NCBI GenBank assembly: GCA_902797405.1
Contig: CADBSP010000063.1
Span: 1 to 10,437 of the forward strand
Length of the DNA stretch: 10,437 bases
Reading direction: 5' to 3'
Source: an uncultured Eubacteriales bacterium
Lineage (GTDB): Bacteria > Bacillota > Clostridia > Peptostreptococcales > Anaerovoracaceae
Shown here: positions 1 through 5,869 of the stretch, one piece after another
Layout of the letters: every line of letters starts with the position of its first letter
Position numbering within the stretch: the first letter of the stretch is position 1
Made by a program: the position numbers and the translations under genes
The notes under the pieces: model-generated
What the model was told of the DNA's origin: nothing
What the model saw: the letters and a program-made list of their open reading frames with translations, nothing else
Databases searched by the model: none

Positions 1-1253
1 ACGAATACATCCTGCTGTACGATTCCTATATTTGAAGCGATAGAGTTCTTCGTTGCATCACGTATATCCTGGCCATCGATTTTGATGGAACCGGATGTCA
101 CATCGTAGAACCTAGGGATAAGCTGGCACAGTGTTGTCTTCCCCCCACCGGAATGTCCTACCACAGCAACAGTCTCACCCGGGTTAATATGAAGGTCCAG
201 GTCGTGAATGACCTCCCTTCTCTCCTGGTAAGAGAAGCTGATGTCATCTATGTCGATTCGTCCCTCGTCTACAACCAAGGGCTTGGCATCCGGTTTATCT
301 TTTACCTTAGGTTCAGTATCCATTATTTCCATGAAACGTTTGAGTCCCGCGGTACCACTTGTAAAGATTTCAGCAAAGTTCGAAAGCTTCCTGATTGGTG
401 TTATGAAGGAACTTACAAACAAAGTGAAAGTGATTAAATCGACATATGTAAGTTCTCCATCCATTATCAGCTTGCTTCCGTATGCAATAACTACGACCGG
501 CATTATACACATGAAGAATTCCTGTGATGCCATGAATGTGCCCATAGCTTTATAGTAATCCGATTTGGCGGTCCTAAATCTGTCGTTGGAACTTTCAAAT
601 CGAGCATTGTCAACGTCTTCATTTGCAAATGCCTTGGAGGTTTTGATTCCTGAAATGCTGGATTCCGCCTGTGAATTAATCTCCGCCATTTTTTGTTTTA
701 CGTTGACGGATGCGGCAACCCAATTCTTTCTGGTCATCACTACTATGATAACAAAGATTGGTATGAGGATGCTTACAACCAAGGCCAGCTTAACGTTGAA
801 TCTAAACATGAAGAATAGTGCACCCAGAATCGTTAAGGTGGCAATCACTACATCCTCCGGGCCGTGATGCGAGAGTTCCGTTATTTCAAACAAGTCCCCC
901 GTTAATCTGTTCATCAATGTACCCGTTCTGTTGTGATCGTAGAATTCAAAGTCCAGCTCCTGGAGATGATGGAAAAGATCTGCACGAATATCTGCTTCTA
1001 CCTTTACACCAAAGGTATGCCCCCAGTAAGTCATGATGTAATATCCGAGCGACCTAAGGAGATATGCAACCACAACGATTGCCATCACCACAAACAGCGT
1101 TTGATACATTCCTCCCGGAATCAGTTCATACATGGCATATCTAGAAACCAGCGGAAACGATAAATCCACTGCGGCAACAAAAAGCGCACAGCACATGTCC
1201 ATAATGAATATCCTTATATGAGGTTTGAAATATCTTAATAAGGTTTTAATCAT
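1..1253 (-). CDS. ABC exporter, fused permease-ATPase subunit (3' end off the left edge)
   Basis: This is the N-terminal part (417 complete codons) of a half-size ABC exporter: a membrane domain followed by an ATPase domain, working as a dimer in the cytoplasmic membrane. About six hydrophobic segments can be seen, near residues 13-37, 51-75, 135-151, 154-174, 243-265 and 271-290. The coupling region after the second segment has the usual FYDHNRTGTLMNRLTGD text (residues 104-120). The ATPase begins near 331, with an A-loop Tyr at 342, Walker A GHSGGGKTT at 366-374 and the Q-loop Gln at 414. The signature motif, Walker B and H-loop lie beyond the edge. The N-terminus resembles uncharacterised clostridial ABC exporters. 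The substrate cannot be told from the sequence, and whether it is a homodimer or has a partner is unknown. The ATG at 1253 fits the family start, though the GGGAG upstream is about 13 bases away, rather far. Confidence 0.93.
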   Translation of the reverse strand, partial: MIKTLLRYFKPHIRIFIMDMCCALFVAAVDLSFPLVSRYAMYELIPGGMYQTLFVVMAIVVVAYLLRSLGYYIMTYWGHTFGVKVEADIRADLFHHLQELDFEFYDHNRTGTLMNRLTGDLFEITELSHHGPEDVVIATLTILGALFFMFRFNVKLALVVSILIPIFVIIVVMTRKNWVAASVNVKQKMAEINSQAESSISGIKTSKAFANEDVDNARFESSNDRFRTAKSDYYKAMGTFMASQEFFMCIMPVVVIAYGSKLIMDGELTYVDLITFTLFVSSFITPIRKLSNFAEIFTSGTAGLKRFMEIMDTEPKVKDKPDAKPLVVDEGRIDIDDISFSYQERREVIHDLDLHINPGETVAVVGHSGGGKTTLCQLIPRFYDVTSGSIKIDGQDIRDATKNSIASNIGIVQQDVF

Positions 1254-1263
1254 CGTATTTATA

Positions 1264-1276
1264 ACTCTCCCAGAGT
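1264..1276 (-). promoter_or_regulatory. Small hairpin carrying the ABC gene's ribosome binding site
   Basis: On the minus strand ACTCT-GGG-AGAGT is a perfect 5-bp inverted repeat with a 3-base loop. Its loop and 3' arm contain GGGAG, the only Shine-Dalgarno-like sequence before the ABC start codon. If the hairpin forms in the mRNA it would hide the site. The pairing is seen directly; any control of translation is inferred. The stem is short and may be weak. Confidence 0.4.
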
Positions 1277-1306
1277 CTAACACAATTAAATGATACCCCT
1301 AGAGTC

Positions 1307-1335
1307 ATTATAACAGCAAAATGGTATATGTACAA
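1307..1335 (-). promoter_or_regulatory. Extended -10 promoter for the ABC exporter
   Basis: The minus strand shows TATAAT (1312-1307), an exact -10 hexamer, preceded by TG one base upstream, the extended -10 pattern. TTGTAC (1335-1330) sits 17 bases upstream as a partial -35 (TTG matches); read one base later with a 16-base spacer, TGTACA matches 4 of 6. Transcription would start near 1300, leaving a leader of about 47 bases. The -35 touches the T-run of the upstream terminator, so the two signals are packed together. I consider this the best promoter in the window. Confidence 0.7.
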
Positions 1336-1358
1336 AAAAAGTCAGCCATTATGGCTGA
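1334..1358 (-). terminator. Intrinsic terminator upstream of the ABC gene
   Basis: On the minus strand TCAGCCA-TTA-TGGCTGA, written here in plus-strand order at 1342-1358, forms a 7-bp perfect stem with a 3-base loop. It is followed at once by C and seven T. An outer pair GTACAA (1330-1335) and TTGTAC (1359-1364) encloses it. It would stop transcripts coming from the PepSY gene, or from a small transcript in the gap, before the ABC promoter begins. Confidence 0.75.
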
Positions 1359-1446
1359 TTGTACTTTCATCTTAATTTGAGTCTCATAGGGAAAAAAGAG
1401 TTGGTAAAACCGTTGTAACGATTGAATATTTTCATCCTCGTGTTAT

Positions 1447-1493
1447 AGTGTCATAGCCATTTCATTAGTTTAGGCTATGCTGTTTAGGACACT
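1447..1493 (-). other. Imperfect hairpin of unknown role in the gap before the ABC gene
   Basis: The pairs AGTGT/ACACT (outer) and CATAGCC/GGCTATG (inner) form a two-part stem. On the minus strand it has a 9-base bulge on the 5' side and a 14-base loop. The bulge and the loop region share the text CCTAAAC. On the plus strand the hairpin is followed by six T, so it could instead be a weak plus-strand terminator, but no plus-strand gene precedes it. I do not recognise it as a known riboswitch class. The long loop and bulge make it a weak structure. Confidence 0.3.
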
Positions 1494-1515
1494 TTTTTAT
1501 TTGGAAATAATTAGG

Positions 1516-1594
1516 AAAAACGTTCCTCTTTTTGATTTCTCTAAGAGAAAAAGTGACATTTTTTTAAATTTTTGAGCAAAAGAGGAACGTTTTT
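1516..1594. repeat. 17-bp perfect inverted repeat with a 45-base centre
   Basis: The arm AAAAACGTTCCTCTTTT (1516-1532) is exactly repeated in reverse complement at 1578-1594. The centre holds a smaller pairing, TTTCT/AGAAA (1536-1550). Each arm ends in CGTTTTT on its own outgoing strand, so it could act as a two-way terminator with a long loop. That would give the PepSY gene (stop at 1827) a transcript end. No target-site duplication and no transposase are visible, so a mobile element is not supported. Confidence 0.6.
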
Positions 1595-1715
1595 GACATA
1601 TTTTCCCTATTAATGGACTGACAAATACATTAGTTTGATGAGAAATCAGTCTTAATGGCCGAATAAGTTTTATTTAAGGTTCTGTTATGATTCTTATTAA
1701 ATCGCTTATGTTTTT

Positions 1716-1810
1716 TCTAATTGTTTAGACTTAAGTTTAATTGCTTAAGCTTTATTTAATTGTTTAGACTTCAATTTAATTGATTATACTTCTATCTAAT
1801 TCTAATTGTT
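1716..1810. repeat. Degenerate tandem repeat, unit about 20 bp, downstream of the PepSY gene
   Basis: Four clear units of 19-20 bp begin at 1716, 1736, 1755 and 1775, with a partial fifth from 1795. A typical unit is TTTAATTGTTTAGACTTCAA; the copies differ at several positions and share TAATTG. It lies within about 20 bases of the PepSY stop codon. The period is not a multiple of three and no reading frame runs through it. More decayed copies may extend left to about 1670. The rest of the gap, about 1595-1715, shows only a loose inverted repeat, GACTGA (1616-1621) with TCAGTC (1646-1651). Confidence 0.7.
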
Positions 1811-1826
1811 TCAGTTCCTTGAATTA

Positions 1827-2600
1827 TTAGTCTCTTTCAACCTTCTTGGAAAGAACCTTGCCTGTTGCCTTGTCGATTTTAAATTCGAATTCGTACCAAC
1901 CATTGTATCCGGTTCTTCTGGCTTCAAAGCTTACTTCCCATACAGCCTTATTGCCGAGTCTATCGCTTTCGATTTCATACTCTCTCACTGTTGACTTCTG
2001 GGCTTTATAAAGACTTACCGCATTGTTTATTGCTGTTGTCTTAGCAGTGCTCTGAGAAATGGTTGCTGTGGTTGTTGCAGGCTTTGTGGCTGCTGGCTTT
2101 GTTGTTGCAGGCTTTGTGGCTGCTGGTTTGGTAGCTGCAGGCTTGGTTGTTGCAGGCTTGGTTGTTGCAGGCTTTGTGGTTGCCGGCTTTGTTGCTGCTG
2201 GCTTGGTTGTTGCTGTTGCCTTCTTTACTACAGCTTTAGGAATAGTGAAGGTGCCTTTGAATGTTCCGTAGCCTGTTGTTCCCCTTGCCTTAACGCCACT
2301 GATTGAGAAATTGTATTTTGTGCCTTCTTTGTAATTGTTCACTTTAAATGTGATATCATCATTATCTTTCTTTACGATTGTTGCTGTGTACTTTTTACCG
2401 GTTGTATCCGTCACTGTAACTTTTGGGCTTCTCCAATCAACCTTACCTCTAAACTCAACTTCAACTCTTCCTGCGCCATCATACTCAATCTCATCCTTTG
2501 TTGGAACAGCTGCGAAAGCAGAACTAGCTGAACCAAATACCATAATAGTCATCATCATGACTGCGGCTAAACGCAGTATAACTCTTTTTCTAATACTCAT
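1827..2600 (-). CDS. Secreted PepSY-domain protein with a threonine/proline/lysine-rich linker
   Basis: The 257-residue protein starts with a classical signal peptide: RKR near the start, a hydrophobic stretch at about 7-27, and likely cleavage after AFA at residue 30. Residues 33-122 form a beta-rich domain with aromatic and charged alternation that I do not recognise. Residues 133-177 are nine pentapeptides KPA[A/T]T, a flexible linker of the kind seen in wall-spanning proteins. Residues 188-257 match PepSY: a helix with AINNAVSLY, then strands ending in the KIDKATGKVLSKK pattern. PepSY domains are known from peptidase propeptides and two-component-linked secreted proteins. There is no LPXTG motif, second membrane segment or peptidase motif. 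AGAGAGG lies 7 bases before the ATG. The gene is probably monocistronic, with its own promoter. The role is unknown; a cell-surface binding or inhibitory function is only a guess. Confidence 0.88.
   Translation of the reverse strand: MSIRKRVILRLAAVMMMTIMVFGSASSAFAAVPTKDEIEYDGAGRVEVEFRGKVDWRSPKVTVTDTTGKKYTATIVKKDNDDITFKVNNYKEGTKYNFSISGVKARGTTGYGTFKGTFTIPKAVVKKATATTKPAATKPATTKPATTKPATTKPAATKPAATKPATTKPAATKPATTTATISQSTAKTTAINNAVSLYKAQKSTVREYEIESDRLGNKAVWEVSFEARRTGYNGWYEFEFKIDKATGKVLSKKVERD
2070..2204 (-). repeat. Nine 15-bp tandem repeats coding for the KPA[A/T]T linker
   Basis: Nine consecutive 15-base units encode Lys-Pro-Ala-(Ala/Thr)-Thr, residues 133-177 of the PepSY protein. The order of the fourth residue is A,T,T,T,A,A,T,A,T. 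Unit length is a multiple of three, so copy-number change would keep the frame and only alter linker length. Such arrays are prone to slippage, so length variation between strains is likely but inferred. Confidence 0.9.
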
Positions 2601-2647
2601 TTCACTACCTCTCTTTAATACTTACTTCATTCTTTAAAACAACTATT

Positions 2648-2694
2648 ACTTGGTCCAAGTGTACAGTCCATTTCCTGACTGTAATGAAAGTATA
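2648..2694 (-). promoter_or_regulatory. Candidate promoter and operator-like inverted repeats of the PepSY gene
   Basis: TATACT on the minus strand (2694-2689) matches the -10 consensus at five of six positions; no good -35 stands 16-18 bases upstream. Just downstream are two inverted repeats: TACAGTC (2662-2668) with GACTGTA (2677-2683), perfect over 7 bp with an 8-base spacer, and ACTTGG-T-CCAAGT (2648-2660), perfect over 6 bp with one central base. If transcription starts near 2682, the first covers the start site, as a repressor operator would. A poor -35 next to operator-like repeats suggests a regulated promoter. The repeats could also be hairpins in the leader. Confidence 0.45.
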
Positions 2695-2738
2695 GCTAAC
2701 GTTTATTAAAAGAGTATTAACAAAATCAAAAAAAGGGA

Positions 2739-2790
2739 TAAAAAAGAAATAACCGCTGTAGCAATTGATGTTTCAATTACTGCAGCGGTT
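2739..2790 (-). terminator. Strong intrinsic terminator closing the ppdK transcript
   Basis: AACCGCTG...CAGCGGTT pairs across 2751-2790 in an 18-position stem with a 4-base loop at 2769-2772. Only 2759/2782 and 2762/2779 fail to pair as Watson-Crick; the latter is a G-T wobble in minus-strand RNA. On the minus strand the stem is followed by ATTTC and a run of T. It lies 211 bases after the ppdK stop, so that mRNA has a long 3' tail containing the 25-bp repeat. The plus strand has only three T after the stem, so minus is the working direction. Confidence 0.85.
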
Positions 2791-2819
2791 TAAATCAATG
2801 TTTTAATAACACAAACCCG

Positions 2820-2965
2820 TATTTTGATTATTATTTTTAGTATTTTGATTGTTCTCTTGATTTAGTATTTTTATTGTTCTTTTGATTTAGTATTTTGATT
2901 AGTTTTTTTGATTAGCTTTTTTGATTAGTATTTTGATTTGTTTTTTTATTAATATTTTGGGTTAA
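2820..2965. repeat. Degenerate tandem repeat, unit about 25 bp, downstream of ppdK
   Basis: On the plus strand, units start with TATTTTGATT at 2820, 2841, 2866, 2891 and 2929, with a half-unit CTTTTTTGATTAG at 2916 and a fading copy at 2953. Three copies (2841, 2866, 2891) are exactly 25 bp long. Each unit is itself two related halves of about 12-13 bp, both containing TTTTGATT. The array is inside the 3' tail of the ppdK transcript, between its stop at 3002 and its terminator. No open frame of interest runs through it. Confidence 0.75.
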
Positions 2966-3001
2966 TCTGTGCTATTTCCTTCCGAGGAATTCTGCCTGCG
3001 C

Positions 3002-5626
3002 TTATTCCTTTTCTCTGAGTACAGCCTGTGCTGCTGCCAGTCTGGCGATTGGTACTCTGTATGGGGAACAACTTACATAGTTAAGTCCTGCACGATAGCA
3101 GAATTCTACTGAGCGTGGGTCACCACCGTGTTCGCCGCAGATACCCAACTTGATATTCGGACGAGTTGCCTTACCCTTTTCGCAAGCCATCTGTACCAGC
3201 TGTCCTACGCCATCCTGATCCAATGTGCCGAAGATATCATCCTTGAAGATTCCCTTTTCTTCGTAAGCCTTGATGATCTTACCTGTGTCATCACGGGAGA
3301 ATCCGAATGTCATCTGTGTCAGGTCGTTTGTTCCGAAGGAGAAGAATTCAGCATGCTCTGCAATCTTATCTGCTGTAAGAGCTGCACGAGGTGTTTCTAC
3401 CATCGTTCCTACCAGGTACTGAATATCGGAATTCATTTCAGCCTTGCACTTCTCTGCTGTTTCTACAACTATGTTCTTTACATATTCCATTTCTGTATCG
3501 ATTACTGTTAATGGAATCATGATTTCAGGAACAATGTCAAATCCCTTTTCATTCTTTACTTCGATTGCAGCTTCCATGATTGCTCTGGTCTGCATCTCAG
3601 CGATTTCAGGATATGTTACAGCCAGACGGCATCCACGGTGACCAAGCATCGGATTGAACTCGTGAAGTTCTGTGTTTGCCTTCTGCAGTTTTTCCATAGG
3701 AATTCCGTACTTGTCGGAAAGTTCCTTCATGTCAGCTTCTGTCTTTGGCAGGAATTCATGTAGTGGTGGATCCAGGAGTCTGATTGTTACAGGTCTATCT
3801 TCCATAGCCTCATAGATTCCCTTGAAGTCACCCTTCTGATATGGAAGGAGTCCATCCAGTGCTGCACGTCTCTCTTCTTCTGTGTCAGCAACGATCATAC
3901 GACGGATTGCCGGAATTCTTTCTTCTTCGAAGAACATGTGCTCAGTACGGCAGAGACCGATACCTTCTGCACCAAATGCGATTGCCTGCTTGGCATCCAG
4001 CGGTGTGTCCGCGTTGGTTCTTACCTTCATGGTTCTGATGTCGTCAGCCCATTCCATAATCTGAGCGAAGTCACCGGAAAGTTCAGGTGCTACTGTCTTT
4101 ACTTCTCCCTCATATACAGCACCGTTGGAGCCATTAAGAGAAATGAAGTCACCTTCTTCATATACGGTGTCGCCGATCTTCATCTGCTTTTCTTTTTCGT
4201 TTACCAGGACTGCAGCACACCCTGCTACGCAGCACTTACCCATACCACGAGCAACTACTGCAGCGTGGGATGTCATTCCGCCGCGAGCTGTCAGGATACC
4301 CTGAGCTGCAACCATTCCTGCCAGGTCTTCCGGAGAAGTCTCTTCTCTAACCAGGATAACCTGTTGACCATTAGCTGCTGCCTTTTCTGCATCAGCTGCT
4401 GTAAAGTAGATATGTCCTGTAGCTGCACCAGGGGATGCAGGAAGACCCTTGGCGAGTTCCTTTGCTGCCTTTTCGGATTCTGCATCAAAGCTCGGGTGGA
4501 GGAGCTGATCGATCTGCTCAGGTTCAACACGCATCACTGCGGTTTCCTTATCGATTAATCCTTCTTCTACCAAATCAACAGCAACCTTTACTGCAGATGC
4601 AGCTGTACGCTTACCATTTCTGGTCTGGAGCATGAAGAGCTTATTGTTCTCTACTGTAAACTCCATGTCCTGCATGTCTTTATAGTGCTTCTCCAAAATG
4701 TCTGCAACTTCCTGGAATCTAGCATATACTTCCGGGAATGTCTCCCTCATTTCGTCGATGGGCTGCGGTGTTCTGATACCGGCAACAACGTCTTCACCCT
4801 GAGCGTTAACCAGGAATTCTCCGAAGAGTTTGTTTTCGCCTGTTGCAGGGTTTCTGGTGAAGGCTACGCCTGTACCTGAGGTTTCACCGGTATTACCGAA
4901 TACCATGGACTGAACGTTTACAGCTGTTCCAAGGTCATCCGGAATTCTGTTCAGCTTTCTGTAAAGAATAGCTCTGTCGTTATTCCAGGATCTGAATACT
5001 GCCTGGATGGCCGCCAGAAGCTGGTCCTTTGGTTCCTGTGGGAAGTCTACGCCGATTTCAGCCTTGTAGAGTTCCTTGTATCCTTTGATGACTTCCTGAA
5101 GATCCTCCGCGGTGAGTTCTACGTCCAGAGTCACACCGGATTTTGCCTTCTGTCCATCAAAAATCTTATCGAATTTGGATTTGGAGATTTCCATTACAAC
5201 GTCACCAAACATCTGGATGAAACGTCTATAGCTGTCATAAGCAAATCTCTCATTTCCTGTCTTTGCTGCCAGGCCCTTAACTGCATCGTCGTTAAGACCC
5301 AAGTTAAGAATTGTATCCATCATACCGGGCATGGAGAAAGGTGCTCCGGAACGAACGGAAACGAGAAGCGGATTCTCTATATCGCCAAACTTCTTTTCCA
5401 TTACCTGTTCCAGCTCTGCCAGATGCTCATACACTTCCTGAATAATTGCTTCGTCAAGTACATTTCCCTTTGCAATATAGTCCTTGCAAGCGTCGGTTGT
5501 GATTGTGAATCCGAATGGAACAGGAAGTCCGATGGTTGTCATTTCGGCCAGGTTAGCACCCTTGCCACCGAGTACATACTTCATGTCCTTGGATCCCTCG
5601 TTGAACGAGTAAACAAATTTGCTCAT
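3002..5626 (-). CDS. ppdK: Pyruvate, phosphate dikinase
   Basis: PPDK interconverts ATP + phosphate + pyruvate and AMP + pyrophosphate + PEP in the cytoplasm; many anaerobes use it in glycolysis or to make PEP. The 874 residues equal the length I recall for Clostridium symbiosum PPDK. The N-terminal nucleotide-binding domain shows GGKGANLAEM (20-29) and SVRSGAPFSMPGMMDT (90-105). The central swivelling domain carries GGMTSHAAV (449-457), with the phosphate-carrying His at 454 and the regulatory Thr at 452. The C-terminal barrel binds pyruvate/PEP, with Arg560, GTNDLTQ (765-771) and the catalytic Cys830 in GICGEHGGDP. All key residues are present, so it should be active. The start is set by AGGAGG eight bases before the ATG. 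No partner regulatory kinase is in the window. The 243-base gap to glyS shows no terminator, so read-through from glyS is possible; the AT-rich leader has several -10-like hexamers but no convincing -35. Confidence 0.98.
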   Translation of the reverse strand: MSKFVYSFNEGSKDMKYVLGGKGANLAEMTTIGLPVPFGFTITTDACKDYIAKGNVLDEAIIQEVYEHLAELEQVMEKKFGDIENPLLVSVRSGAPFSMPGMMDTILNLGLNDDAVKGLAAKTGNERFAYDSYRRFIQMFGDVVMEISKSKFDKIFDGQKAKSGVTLDVELTAEDLQEVIKGYKELYKAEIGVDFPQEPKDQLLAAIQAVFRSWNNDRAILYRKLNRIPDDLGTAVNVQSMVFGNTGETSGTGVAFTRNPATGENKLFGEFLVNAQGEDVVAGIRTPQPIDEMRETFPEVYARFQEVADILEKHYKDMQDMEFTVENNKLFMLQTRNGKRTAASAVKVAVDLVEEGLIDKETAVMRVEPEQIDQLLHPSFDAESEKAAKELAKGLPASPGAATGHIYFTAADAEKAAANGQQVILVREETSPEDLAGMVAAQGILTARGGMTSHAAVVARGMGKCCVAGCAAVLVNEKEKQMKIGDTVYEEGDFISLNGSNGAVYEGEVKTVAPELSGDFAQIMEWADDIRTMKVRTNADTPLDAKQAIAFGAEGIGLCRTEHMFFEEERIPAIRRMIVADTEEERRAALDGLLPYQKGDFKGIYEAMEDRPVTIRLLDPPLHEFLPKTEADMKELSDKYGIPMEKLQKANTELHEFNPMLGHRGCRLAVTYPEIAEMQTRAIMEAAIEVKNEKGFDIVPEIMIPLTVIDTEMEYVKNIVVETAEKCKAEMNSDIQYLVGTMVETPRAALTADKIAEHAEFFSFGTNDLTQMTFGFSRDDTGKIIKAYEEKGIFKDDIFGTLDQDGVGQLVQMACEKGKATRPNIKLGICGEHGGDPRSVEFCYRAGLNYVSCSPYRVPIARLAAAQAVLREKE

Positions 5627-5748
5627 GTTTTTCTCCTCCTAAACTTTTTCCTAAAACCTTTTCGATTATCTATATTTAAAGCCTTTTTCTCTAAAAACTC
5701 TTAGACCTTAATTATTTTTGACTATATAGGTTAAGTCTTTGTTTATGA

Positions 5749-5848
5749 CTATCCGAATTACTATGACTATCCGAATTGCTATCCGAACAGCTATCCGAAT
5801 TACTATTCGAACAGCTATCTAAATGACTATCCAAACGGCTATCTTTAG
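5749..5848. repeat. Degenerate 12-bp tandem repeat between glyS and ppdK
   Basis: About eight units of CTATCCGAAYNR begin at 5749, 5767, 5779, 5791, 5803, 5815, 5827 and 5839, with a half-unit CTATGA at 5761. Alternate copies end in TTA/TTG or CAG, hinting at an older 24-bp unit. The array starts about 20 bases after the glyS stop codon. The remainder of the gap, 5627-5748, is an AT-rich ppdK leader with the ribosome binding site. A small hairpin ACTGC-CCCGT-GCAGT (5851-5865) lies between the glyS stop and the array and has no T-run. Confidence 0.8.
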
Positions 5849-5869
5849 TCACTGCCCCGTGCAGTTCGA

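Noticed and set aside
1422..1449. Plus-strand promoter-like pair TTGAAT-16-TATAGT
   Set aside because: No plus-strand gene lies downstream, and transcription would begin inside the first arm of the 1447-1493 hairpin. Chance matches are common in AT-rich DNA.
2059..2271. Plus-strand frame coding for Val-Ala-Gly repeats
   Set aside because: This is only the mirror image of the KPA[A/T]T repeat in the PepSY protein.
3938..4558. 206-codon plus-strand open frame opposite ppdK
   Set aside because: It is a Cys/Ser-rich shadow of the ppdK coding strand, with no family resemblance.
1716..5848. CRISPR arrays as an explanation of the intergenic repeats
   Set aside because: The units are head-to-tail with no spacers, are strongly degenerate and are too short; no cas gene is present.
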